From positions 2,117 to 16,375 of the forward strand of contig PLUH01000400.1 of NCBI GenBank assembly GCA_003164825.1: a DNA stretch of 14,259 nt. The letters run 5' to 3'. Numbering within the stretch: position 1 is the stretch's first letter; each line of letters begins with the position of its first letter. Below the pieces are notes generated by a model that saw only the letters and a list, made by a program, of their open reading frames with translations, did not search any database and was not told the DNA's origin. Shown one piece after another: positions 6,657-14,057 of this stretch. The stretch is from Hyphomicrobiales bacterium (GTDB lineage: Bacteria > Pseudomonadota > Alphaproteobacteria > Rhizobiales > Beijerinckiaceae). The translations under genes and the position numbers were made by a program.

Positions 6657-7820
6657 CTAGACTCGCTTTGGCGCGGCGGATTTCAGCGCCACGCAGTAGT
6701 CCGCAATCGCCGCAATGTCCTTGACCGCCTTGTCCGACGGATAAGCGATGGTCATCGGCGTTCCGAGGTTCACGCACTCAAGCGCGACGCGGGTGTTTCT
6801 CACAAACAGGCGCTTCTCGTCGCCGAGAATCCGCGCGACATGGTCGGCTCGGACCACCTTGCGCAAGAGGCCAAAATCGCACCGGTTGACCACCGCCCGT
6901 TTGTCGGCGGTAATCAACGCCTCCGCCCGCAGGGCGCGAAGCGTCTCCTCGATTTGCCGCAAGCCTGGAATGGTGTTGAGTCCGGTGACCAGAATCCCCT
7001 TCGACGCCGCAAGCAGCGGAATGGTCCAAGAATGCACCGAGAGCGGTAGATCGATGACGATGTAAGCATATCGATGCGCCATGCGATCGAACAGCGCGGA
7101 CAGGGCCTCGATGTCGAGATCACGGGTGTGAAGTCGGCTGCGGCTCGCGGCAAAAACATCCAGTCCGCTCGGATGGCGGCTAATGAAGGCGCTCAGCAAC
7201 TGGTCGTCCAGACGCCCTGGCGCAGCGACGATCTCGTCGAATTGAAACTTGGGCGCGATGTCGAGGTAGTCGCAGACGTGGCTGGACTGGAAATCGAGAT
7301 CCACGAGCGCGACCTTGGCGTCCGTCGTCGACTTGTCCCTGACAAGATGGATGGCGGTTTCGATCGCGAGCGTAGAATTGCCTACTCCCCCTGCGCTGGG
7401 AACAAACGAGACAACGACCGGTGATTCAGCCGCGTGAGCGTTTCTCGCGGGCGCGGGCGCACTGACGCGCCCGACAATTTCGAGAATTTCCTGCGGGAGT
7501 CCGGCCTCGGCAACCCAGTCGGCGTTACCGGACTGAATAAGCCGCTTATAATCCCGGGCGGAAATATCACCGCCAATGACGATGAAGAATATGTTTCGCG
7601 GATGACGGCTGACAACGTCGATCAGATTTTCGACGTCTCCAATCTCAGGCGCCGCCGCGACCAGGACAACGATGGATCGCTCCACGCCATTGATTGATAT
7701 TTCATCGATGTCTTCGAGACTGGGGACCCGCTTGAGATCCGGAATCGTCGATTTGAGTTTCCCCTCGATCTCGTCGACTCTCGTCGCGTCATCGGTTCCT
7801 TGCATCAGGTAAATCGTCAT
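6657..7820 (-). CDS. cpaE: CpaE/TadZ, ParA/MinD-like localisation ATPase homologue
   Basis: A 387-residue protein with an N-terminal receiver-like domain (~1-115) and a C-terminal ParA/MinD-type domain (~133-370). The receiver-like part has VLVAA and IVIGG strands. The ParA-like part opens with VVVSFVPSAGGVGNSTLA (135-152) at the Walker A position and has ALVDLDFQ (171-178) as the A' motif. YIVIDLP is a strand in the Walker B area. The Walker A position lacks both lysines of the deviant P-loop, with Asn where the P-loop Lys normally stands. Degenerate P-loops are known in the TadZ/CpaE family, which places the Tad machine at a cell pole. The ATG at 7820 was chosen because GGTGA sits just upstream; an earlier start at 7841 is less likely. 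It lies 166 nt after the tadG-like gene. Confidence 0.92.
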   Translation of the reverse strand: MTIYLMQGTDDATRVDEIEGKLKSTIPDLKRVPSLEDIDEISINGVERSIVVLVAAAPEIGDVENLIDVVSRHPRNIFFIVIGGDISARDYKRLIQSGNADWVAEAGLPQEILEIVGRVSAPAPARNAHAAESPVVVSFVPSAGGVGNSTLAIETAIHLVRDKSTTDAKVALVDLDFQSSHVCDYLDIAPKFQFDEIVAAPGRLDDQLLSAFISRHPSGLDVFAASRSRLHTRDLDIEALSALFDRMAHRYAYIVIDLPLSVHSWTIPLLAASKGILVTGLNTIPGLRQIEETLRALRAEALITADKRAVVNRCDFGLLRKVVRADHVARILGDEKRLFVRNTRVALECVNLGTPMTIAYPSDKAVKDIAAIADYCVALKSAAPKRV

Positions 7821-7986
7821 TGTTTCACCGCCGCAATTCAACCGCCTCGCCAGGGCGGCGAGACGACGAATTGGACAATCATGACCGAGCGGACCGCGCA
7901 GGTGGAAGCCGGGATTCCGTAGACGATTGGATCGACCCCTTCTCGGCAGACCGTGTCAGGCATGTGATCTTTCAGATCCTTTTCAG
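7821..7986 (-). other. 166-nt intercistronic gap between tadG-like gene and cpaE, with a hairpin
   Basis: This is the largest gap inside the Tad locus. It contains an inverted repeat with 6-bp arms (7846-7851 and 7857-7862, CTCGCC / GGCGAG, 5-nt loop) about 25 nt before the cpaE start. A small GATCT / AGATC palindrome lies near the tadG stop. No strong sigma70 promoter was recognised, and no open frame of note is present. An internal promoter or processing site is possible but not shown. Confidence 0.35.
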
Positions 7987-9828
7987 CTAGCGGTAAAGCT
8001 GGACGAGATTGAAGATTTTAACGTTGTCGGCCGAACTCACCAACCCGGTGATTTCGCCATAGAGATTGCCATCATTCAGGGCGCTGTACGGCTGGGTCAT
8101 GAAGAACTTGCCAAAGGCGGCGACCGGCGTCTCGGAGGACGCGCCCGCCCCGGTAATATTGCCGAGAGCGGTCTGAGCAAGACAATTGACGATTGGCGCG
8201 ATCAGATTGCGGCGATCGACGCCCCCCGTCGTCGTATCGACGCCGCTGACGCCGCTCGCGCTGGCGCAAAACGGGGCGCCGCTCTCGGTCTGAAAGTTGC
8301 CTGGCGGGCTGTTTGCGCCCTGCAGGTCCGACTGGCCGTTGCTCGCCCAGCCATTTCTGCCCGACCAGTCGGCGATCCCCCCCGCGCCTGTTCCGTCCGC
8401 GATTTCATGTCGGTAGACCTGGTAGCGGCTCACCGTTGTCTGCTCCGGGGTTCCACACACGCCGCCGAGCGCAGTCCCGACGGTGGCGGCCGACGGGCCG
8501 CGCGGATGATTGATGGCCCAATAGTCGGCGCAATCCCACTCACCGTCGCCCTCGGCGCCGGCGAGGCTCGGAAACGACACGTCCTCCGGCAATCCGCTGG
8601 TCGTCCATTCGACCGTCAAGTCGTCCGAAGCTTGGGTCTCGCTGGCTTGGCTGGACACAGTAATCGTCGAGCCGCCGGAGCCGGAGACGCCGGCGGGATT
8701 TTCCGAGGTGCTCGCGAGGGCGCCCGCAGCGTCGACGATCGGCTCGCCGGTCGTAACGCCGGTCGTGCTCGCGACTTCGGTCAGGATGGCGGAATCCTTG
8801 GTCACCGTGCCGACGGTTCTATCTGAAGGGTACGTATAATACTCGCTCGAGGCGCTGGCCGGCGCGGCGGTGCACCAGTCGACTGCCTTCGCCTTGTGTC
8901 CCGGAAGATACCCCTTTCGTACATTGACCGACGGCGGGTCGGCGCTTGACGCGGGGAGCGGCGGGTCCTGGTTGTAGATGTCAAACCGGGCGTCCAAATA
9001 TTGCTCGACGGCGTTCGTATTGCCGATCGCAAGGCTGACGCCGGCGTCGCTGTAACAAGCGCCGCTCACGCCTGCGATATTGGTGGCCATGCAAGCCGAG
9101 TCATTGCAGCCGTCGGCGGTATTCAGCCAACCGAAGTGGCCGGGGCCGACGCCGTTTCGGTTGAGCTTCAGCTGGCGCCGAAGGATCGCGGGGTTGTCGA
9201 ACGCTGCGTAGAGGGCCGCCGTCGCTTGCGCGTCGGTCATCGATCCCGAACTCGATTCGTAGGGGTTGCAGACGAAGATCGGCGCGACCGAACAGACGGT
9301 CGTTCCGGCAAAACCGGCGACCGCGTCGGCGCCGACCGCGAACGCGTTGGTTGGAACACTGGCCAAAAACGTCGCCGGGAGAATGGTTGACCAGGTCTGC
9401 GGCGTGACTTTGACGGCCACGTATTTGGCGTCGGAATCCCCGTTCGCCTCGACGCCGCTGACCCCCTCGCTCGCCGCCGAGAGGCTGGAATAGAAGGCGT
9501 AGGTGTAGGTAAGTGTCGGCGATGATCCGACGCCGACCACCGTGTTGGCCGATTTCGTCGATCCATAGGCGTTCGCCATCGCGGAAATTGCGCGCGACTC
9601 GGCCCCCGCCCCCTTGTTGAGCTCGCGAGCGCCGGCGAGCGCGAGGCCGTCGGCGGCCGCCTGCATCTGCGTCTGCAAGCTCATGCGGCGCGAGGCGTCG
9701 AGGGCCAGGAGGGAAAAGCCGACCAGAACCGGCAGCATGACGGCGACATAGGGCGCCATCAAACCATTCGTATCGCGCCACAACGCAGATGCGCGCCGGG
9801 CCAAGCGATCTCGAGCTTTCATCGCCAT
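7987..9828 (-). CDS. tadG: TadG-like Tad pilus assembly protein
   Basis: A 613-residue protein. The N-terminal segment DTNGLMAPYVAVMLPVLVG (19-37) and the membrane helix ending near 45 match the TadG-like N-terminal domain. After it comes SRRMSLQTQMQAAADGLALA (47-66), a block typical of this family. The rest is a large, presumably periplasmic domain rich in Ser, Thr, Gly and Ala, with ten Cys residues spread over it. An even Cys number outside the cytoplasm suggests disulfides. TadG-type proteins are thought to be envelope-anchored minor components of the Tad machine; the exact role is unclear. Unlike the two TadE proteins it lacks Glu at position +5 after the Gly, so processing by the prepilin peptidase is not expected. 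The start could be the ATG at 9828 or the one at 9822; neither has a clear ribosome site. It is separated by 93 nt from the preceding tadE-like gene. Confidence 0.85.
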   Translation of the reverse strand: MAMKARDRLARRASALWRDTNGLMAPYVAVMLPVLVGFSLLALDASRRMSLQTQMQAAADGLALAGARELNKGAGAESRAISAMANAYGSTKSANTVVGVGSSPTLTYTYAFYSSLSAASEGVSGVEANGDSDAKYVAVKVTPQTWSTILPATFLASVPTNAFAVGADAVAGFAGTTVCSVAPIFVCNPYESSSGSMTDAQATAALYAAFDNPAILRRQLKLNRNGVGPGHFGWLNTADGCNDSACMATNIAGVSGACYSDAGVSLAIGNTNAVEQYLDARFDIYNQDPPLPASSADPPSVNVRKGYLPGHKAKAVDWCTAAPASASSEYYTYPSDRTVGTVTKDSAILTEVASTTGVTTGEPIVDAAGALASTSENPAGVSGSGGSTITVSSQASETQASDDLTVEWTTSGLPEDVSFPSLAGAEGDGEWDCADYWAINHPRGPSAATVGTALGGVCGTPEQTTVSRYQVYRHEIADGTGAGGIADWSGRNGWASNGQSDLQGANSPPGNFQTESGAPFCASASGVSGVDTTTGGVDRRNLIAPIVNCLAQTALGNITGAGASSETPVAAFGKFFMTQPYSALNDGNLYGEITGLVSSADNVKIFNLVQLYR

Positions 9829-9863
9829 GGGCCAGGAGGCGGCGGACCGTTTGGTCGCTCGCT

Positions 9864-9895
9864 GAAGGCCAAAGATCCGGTTGCGGTTGGCCTTC
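9864..9895 (-). other. Perfect 9-bp inverted repeat in the tadE-tadG gap
   Basis: The arms GAAGGCCAA (9864-9872) and TTGGCCTTC (9887-9895) are exact complements around a 14-nt loop. This is the main feature of the 93-nt gap between the second tadE-like gene and the tadG-like gene. In the minus-strand transcript no U-run follows, so it is more likely an mRNA processing or stability element, or a protein-binding site, than an intrinsic terminator. Confidence 0.5.
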
Positions 9896-9921
9896 TCGGC
9901 AGCGCCCTCGTTCCGACGGCG

Positions 9922-10593
9922 CTAATTGGCGGCTGAAGCTGACAAGGCTTCCCCCGTTATCGTTGTCGTAACCTGCGGTATGTCGATGGCTGCAAAAGGC
10001 AGGAAGAAGAACTTGAACGGCAGCTTGGTCTTGGACGAGGCGGCGTTGAGCGAAACCGTGATCGTCGGAACCGGTCCGGCACTCCGGCCGGCGTAACCAA
10101 GGCCCGTCTGCGCATAAACGACGGTGACGTATTGCGGAGCGATCGGCGGATCAATGTTGCACATGCCGGCGAAATACTCGGAGTCGGGGGTCGTACAAGT
10201 CCCCTTCCCGCTTCGCCCGTAAACGATGAGCCCCATCGCTGCCGCCGAATACGAGCCCATGCCGTCGCAGGCGCCGCTCACGCAAGCGCAAGCCGCCGCG
10301 CCGCCGTCGCAAGAGACGGTGAAATCGGGCATCGGGCTTCCCGAGGCGACGCTCGAACTCAGCACATTGGCGGGAATTGAGTTCAGGCCGGACGCCACAG
10401 GGTCGGACACCGCCGCGATGCGCGCGCCGATCTCGGCCGCCTTGGCGGCGGCGTTCCACTGGTAAAGGGCGTTCATGAAATCGACCCCGCCGAAAAGAAA
10501 AGTGATCAGGATCGGGAGGATGATCGCGACCTCGACCAGCGGGCCGCCGTCCTCATCTCGAATCAGTCGCGCGATGAACGAGGACATGCTCAT
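9922..10593 (-). CDS. TadE/TadF-like pseudopilin (second copy)
   Basis: A 223-residue protein with a single N-terminal membrane helix in the TadE pattern. The sequence DEDGGPLVEVAIILPILITF (14-33, counted from the ATG at 10593) contains G-x(4)-E before a hydrophobic stretch, as in prepilin-like substrates of the Tad peptidase. The helix is followed by a periplasmic domain with a Cys cluster (SCDGGAAACACVSGAC) and two later Cys residues. TadE and TadF are known minor pseudopilins of Tad systems, needed for pilus formation. The ATG at 10593 overlaps the preceding tadE stop by one base (TGATG), which suggests coupled translation. A TTG at 10596 and an ATG at 10587 are alternatives. It sits in the TadF position, but the sequence fits the general TadE family and I did not assign a symbol. 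Confidence 0.88.
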   Translation of the reverse strand: MSMSSFIARLIRDEDGGPLVEVAIILPILITFLFGGVDFMNALYQWNAAAKAAEIGARIAAVSDPVASGLNSIPANVLSSSVASGSPMPDFTVSCDGGAAACACVSGACDGMGSYSAAAMGLIVYGRSGKGTCTTPDSEYFAGMCNIDPPIAPQYVTVVYAQTGLGYAGRSAGPVPTITVSLNAASSKTKLPFKFFFLPFAAIDIPQVTTTITGEALSASAAN

Positions 10594-11147
10594 CAACCGG
10601 GCCCCAGGAATCGCTCCTGATGGGAGAAAGACAGCAGCGGCGCCTTCAAACCCAGATCCGAGAACACTCCGAGCGAAGGGTCGGCGAAGCTGGTGGCGAC
10701 ATCAATGATCGTCATGCTCGCTGAGCCGTCGGCGTAGCGGCCGTTGTCGAGCGCGGCGCTCGGAAGGCAGCTGATTGTGACGTCGGCCGCCTTCCAGCCG
10801 GTGACTCGCGCGGCGCCGCCGGCGGCGGGCTGGGCAGTGGTCGCAATGTTCGCCGCCTCGGCCGTGTAGAGGTCGCCGTTCTGATCCTTCTGGGCGCACG
10901 GATTGCTGTTGCCGTTGGTCAGTTCGATTCGGGTCATGTAGCGCGCGGCGTCGCGGAGACCCGCGACGACAAGTTGCTGATTGTAAAAGTACCAAGAGAA
11001 TTCGAACACGCCGAGAAAGAGGCTGACCAACAATGGGGTGACGATCGTCGCCTCGACGAGCGCGGACCCATCGCAGTCGTCCCGGAGCGATCTCATCCTC
11101 GCGAGTACGAGCGCCGCCGTCATCTTGCAGACGGGCCTCCTGATCAT
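10593..11147 (-). CDS. tadE: TadE-like pseudopilin (first copy)
   Basis: A 184-residue protein with the TadE signature: DDCDGSALVEATIVTPLLVS (23-42) has G-x(4)-E just before the membrane helix, then FEFSWYFYNQQLVVAGLRDAARY. The Gly-Ser junction fits a prepilin-peptidase-type cleavage site with Glu at +5. The C-terminal domain is predicted to be periplasmic and short, with few Cys. Such pseudopilins are minor parts of the Tad apparatus. The ATG at 11147 overlaps the stop of the upstream lipoprotein gene in an ATGA arrangement and lacks a clear Shine-Dalgarno sequence, which fits translational coupling. The end overlaps the second tadE-like gene by one base. Confidence 0.9.
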   Translation of the reverse strand: MIRRPVCKMTAALVLARMRSLRDDCDGSALVEATIVTPLLVSLFLGVFEFSWYFYNQQLVVAGLRDAARYMTRIELTNGNSNPCAQKDQNGDLYTAEAANIATTAQPAAGGAARVTGWKAADVTISCLPSAALDNGRYADGSASMTIIDVATSFADPSLGVFSDLGLKAPLLSFSHQERFLGPG

Positions 11148-11587
11148 TGCTGCGGCGGCCCCGAGGCGGGTGGCGAACTCGCCATCCCCAGTCCTGTCGA
11201 GGCGCCATTCATTCCGCTCATTCCGCTCGTTCCGCCGGCCCCGCCGTACGACGGCGCCTGGGCGCCGCTATCGCTCGCGCCGCTTTCATAGCGCTTGACG
11301 ACGTTGGCCATCCGTGCGCCGTCCGCCGGAATGTTGGTATCGTTGGCGTATCGTGGCCAGGGAGTCGCCGTCTGAAGCGCCGTATTGGCCGCCAGAGAAT
11401 CGCCTCCGGTTGTGGCGACCATGATGGTCCGTTGTTGATAATCGGCGAACGGAGCGTCGAAAGCCTGGGTCGCGGCGCAGCCCGAAAACGCCATCGGCAG
11501 ACTCAAAGCCGCGATCGCGAGTGGGCTGCGCATAATGCAGCGCTCGACTGTGGCTGGCATCGTCGCCCGAATCCAGATTGCTGTCAT
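11144..11587 (-). CDS. Small Tad-locus lipoprotein in the CpaD slot
   Basis: A 147-residue protein with a signal peptide and lipobox-like FSGC, which puts the lipidated Cys at residue 37. The body has a short charged region, ATPWPRYANDTNIPADGARM (74-93), followed by VVKRYESG. The C-terminal third (~108-147) is low in complexity: Gly, Ser, Ala, Met and Pro, including GGTSGMSGMNGASTG. I do not recognise it as CpaD, which is longer, although it sits between the secretin and tadE where CpaD or an equivalent secretin-associated lipoprotein is usually found. The DGAR-to-KRY segment could be a very short relative. The ATG at 11587 overlaps the cpaC stop (ATGA), which favours this start despite a long n-region; an ATG at 11533 gives a more normal signal peptide. 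It probably acts at the outer membrane with the secretin, as inferred from context. Confidence 0.75.
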   Translation of the reverse strand: MTAIWIRATMPATVERCIMRSPLAIAALSLPMAFSGCAATQAFDAPFADYQQRTIMVATTGGDSLAANTALQTATPWPRYANDTNIPADGARMANVVKRYESGASDSGAQAPSYGGAGGTSGMSGMNGASTGLGMASSPPASGPPQQ

Positions 11588-13146
11588 TGAGCGCCGAGGA
11601 TGTGGCCGTATGGTCCCTGCAGGCCTCCGCCGCTCGTCACATAGTCGGTATATCTCTTCTGGCGCTCGGTATCGCCCATCAGGAACAGGTCGATGTCATT
11701 GGCCTGAAGCGACGAGTCGAACGGCGTCGCGAGATGCTGTCCCGGACGCACCGGCCTGACGAGATGCGGCGAGACGATGATGACAAGATCGGTTTGGTTC
11801 TTCTGGAAGTCGGTGGAGCGAAAAAGCGCGCCAAGGATTGGCAGGTTGCCAACCCAGGGCAGCTGATTGATGGTATCGGACGATTGCGCCTGGAGCAGGC
11901 CGGCAATGGCGAAGCTCTGTCCGTCCCGCAGTTCGACCGCGGTGTGCGCCTTGCGCTCAGTCAAGGACGGGACCGTCGTGCCGTTTATGTTAAGGCTATT
12001 GGCCGTATTCACCTCGGTCACCGACGGGTTCAGCTGCAAATTGATAATGCCGTTGTTGAGCACGGTGGGGGTGAAATCGAGACCGACGCCGTATTGCTTC
12101 CATTCGATCGAGACGTTCGGCGTGTAGTTGACCCCGACCCCAAGCGTCCCGTTGGTCGCGTTGGTGCCCTCCACCACCGGTATGGGAATTTCGCCGCCGG
12201 CGAGAAACGTCGCCTTCTCTCCCGACAGCGCGACGAGATCGGGTTCGGCCAAACTCCTGACGAGACCTTTTTCCTCGAGCGCCGAAAGCAGCAGATTGAT
12301 GCTGACGCCATGCGTATTGACGACATTGGCCAGCAACACCCCGAAAGACGACTCTGTCGAGCCCGATCCCGGAAAGACTCCGCTGTTGTTTGCAGCCGTT
12401 GTCTGGGCCGCGCCAAGCCCGGTCGCAAAACTCACGTTGTGGCTCGTGCCGAACCAGTTGATGCCGAGGTCGCGGCCCGCATTGCGGTCGACTTCGAGAA
12501 TGCGTACCTTCAGCATCACTTGCTGCGAGGGCGCCACCTTCATCGCGTCGATGACCGGCGCGTCTTGCGACAGGCCTTTCGCGACTTCGACCGCGCGGGC
12601 GGCCGCGACGGCGTCGGTCGCCTCGCCGCTCAAAACAACCTCGCCGTTCGCGCTGGTGACATTGATGTCCCTGCCGCCGGTGCTGGCCGTGATCTTGTTT
12701 TGCAACGAGGTTGTATCGGGCGCCACCTCGAGGTCGATGACCGACACCAGATGCCGTTGCTGATCAAATACGGAAATGTTGGTCGCGCCGACCTTTTTCC
12801 CTTGGACGTAGAGCATCGACTCCGTGATCGGCAAGACGTCCGCGATCTCGGGCGCGCCAATGACCGCCGTCGAGAACGGGCCGGAAAAACAAAGCGTACG
12901 CGATTTATAGAGCGTCACTTTGATGGCGCTCACCTGCTGCTTTATCGAGTGGCATGGACCGCCTTTTTCCGCCAACGCTGAACTAATGGTCCATAACAGG
13001 CCAGCGCCGGCCGCCGCCGCGCCTGCGGCCTTGAATATTCCCGCCCAACCACGGCTCCCCGACCGAGCGATCCGGCGCCTCGGCGCCCTCGTTAACCCGC
13101 GGAAGGGTTTCTCCTGCTGTCCCGACACGCGGCGGTCATCTGTCAT
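11584..13146 (-). CDS. cpaC: CpaC/RcpA outer-membrane secretin
   Basis: A 520-residue protein. After a basic N-terminus and a hydrophobic segment (~36-58, the likely signal peptide) come three parts. The pilus-assembly N-terminal domain spans ~72-142. A BON-like region spans ~146-205, with INVTSANGEVVLSGEATDAV at 161-180. The secretin domain spans ~277-466. The secretin part shows SLAEPDLVALSGEKATFLAG (298-317), GVGLDFTPTVL (353-363), RKAHTAVELRDGQSFAIAGL (398-417) and the closing LPWVGNLPILGALFRS (429-444). The protein is expected to form the gated outer-membrane channel through which the Flp pilus passes. The ATG at 13146 has GGGAG 5 nt upstream and overlaps the cpaB stop (ATGA). The C-terminal tail (~467-520) is variable in the family. 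Confidence 0.96.
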   Translation of the reverse strand: MTDDRRVSGQQEKPFRGLTRAPRRRIARSGSRGWAGIFKAAGAAAAGAGLLWTISSALAEKGGPCHSIKQQVSAIKVTLYKSRTLCFSGPFSTAVIGAPEIADVLPITESMLYVQGKKVGATNISVFDQQRHLVSVIDLEVAPDTTSLQNKITASTGGRDINVTSANGEVVLSGEATDAVAAARAVEVAKGLSQDAPVIDAMKVAPSQQVMLKVRILEVDRNAGRDLGINWFGTSHNVSFATGLGAAQTTAANNSGVFPGSGSTESSFGVLLANVVNTHGVSINLLLSALEEKGLVRSLAEPDLVALSGEKATFLAGGEIPIPVVEGTNATNGTLGVGVNYTPNVSIEWKQYGVGLDFTPTVLNNGIINLQLNPSVTEVNTANSLNINGTTVPSLTERKAHTAVELRDGQSFAIAGLLQAQSSDTINQLPWVGNLPILGALFRSTDFQKNQTDLVIIVSPHLVRPVRPGQHLATPFDSSLQANDIDLFLMGDTERQKRYTDYVTSGGGLQGPYGHILGAQ

Positions 13147-14057
13147 CTCGACTCCCGAGGCACTTCGTATTGTTCGCTCTTGACGGACCTCACGATAGTG
13201 ATCTTTCGGGTGGCCGGTTCGGTCGGAGGCGGCGCGGGCGAGCGAACGACCGGCGGCGGCTGCGGCAGTAGGTACGACACTTGCGACAGCGCCGGCGGCG
13301 GTCTTGGATTTTCCACCGCCGTAGTCACTGGCGCCGCGTCGCCCCCGAAGAGGTCGCGATCGGTGACCTTGGCGTCAGGGGCGATCGCCACTTCCGCTGG
13401 CTGCCGCAAAATTAGCGATAGCTTGCCGACATTCGTCGCCAGCAAGATCCTCAACGCCTGCTCCGGACTGGCCTCGACCGTAACCGCCTTGGCGACCGTC
13501 GGGCGCTCTTGGCGCTCGCCCGCCATTTGATCGATCGCCAACACTTTCACGTGCTGCAATATCACTTCGGCGAAATCCTGCGGACCATTGGTGTTGTTGG
13601 TTCGCGTCAGGACGACATCGACGAAATCGCCAGGAAAGATGAAGCCGGCCACCCCGCGAACATCGTCGACCGCGACAGTCACCGCGCGCTTGCCCTTCTC
13701 GATCACCGCCGAGAACGAAGCTCTCTGGTTCGGCGCGCTCACTTTCGAGGCGATAATCGGCTCATCGCCGACAAACGGGGAAATGACAATCCGTCTCCCG
13801 TCCTTGGCCAGTTCGGCAAAGTTAGCGAACGCGCCTTGCGGCCTCGATTTCGCCGGCCAGGCGATCTCCCTCACGTCGTCCGCGGAGATAGGAAGGCCAA
13901 AAGCAAGCGCTCGGTTCGCCACGACGATCGATACCGTCTGATCAGCATTCGCGCGCTCGGAATGGCTCTGCAGCCAGCTTCGTGCAAGAAACGCCGCCAA
14001 CGCCCCAAGAATAACCGCGACCGTGAGGATCGCGAGATTTGTGCTCCGACGCATCAC
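13143..14057 (-). CDS. cpaB: CpaB/RcpC Flp pilus assembly protein
   Basis: A 304-residue protein with an N-terminal membrane helix (~8-28), a SAF-type domain (~41-108), and the conserved second part of the CpaB/RcpC family. The SAF region includes ALAFGLPISADDVREIAWPA (50-69), and the second part includes VAGFIFPGDFVDVVLT (136-151). A Pro-rich stretch (~251-282, PRPPP, QPPP, APPP) precedes a basic C-terminus. CpaB homologues sit in the periplasm and are thought to interact with the secretin. The start is a GTG at 14057 or the adjacent ATG at 14054. AGGGG at 14066-14070 is 8 nt before the GTG and 11 nt before the ATG. It is the first visible gene of the operon and overlaps cpaC by 4 nt. Confidence 0.93.
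   Translation of the reverse strand: MMRRSTNLAILTVAVILGALAAFLARSWLQSHSERANADQTVSIVVANRALAFGLPISADDVREIAWPAKSRPQGAFANFAELAKDGRRIVISPFVGDEPIIASKVSAPNQRASFSAVIEKGKRAVTVAVDDVRGVAGFIFPGDFVDVVLTRTNNTNGPQDFAEVILQHVKVLAIDQMAGERQERPTVAKAVTVEASPEQALRILLATNVGKLSLILRQPAEVAIAPDAKVTDRDLFGGDAAPVTTAVENPRPPPALSQVSYLLPQPPPVVRSPAPPPTEPATRKITIVRSVKSEQYEVPRESR

Noticed and set aside
6595..6777. Extended N-terminus of TadA starting at 6777
   Set aside because: It would overlap cpaE by more than 100 nt, and the added residues look like a shadow of cpaE. The ATG at 6594 has a better ribosome site.
7927..8826. 299-residue plus-strand open frame opposite the tadG-like gene
   Set aside because: It is antisense to a gene with a clear membrane segment and family N-terminus. 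The composition is that of a shadow frame.
11144..11587. Naming the small lipoprotein gene cpaD
   Set aside because: Position agrees, but length and sequence do not show CpaD features that I can recognise, so no symbol was given.
11578..12981. 467-residue plus-strand open frame opposite cpaC
   Set aside because: It is antisense to a very well supported secretin gene. Its product is Arg/Asp/His-rich with no recognisable domain, as expected for a shadow frame in G+C-rich DNA.
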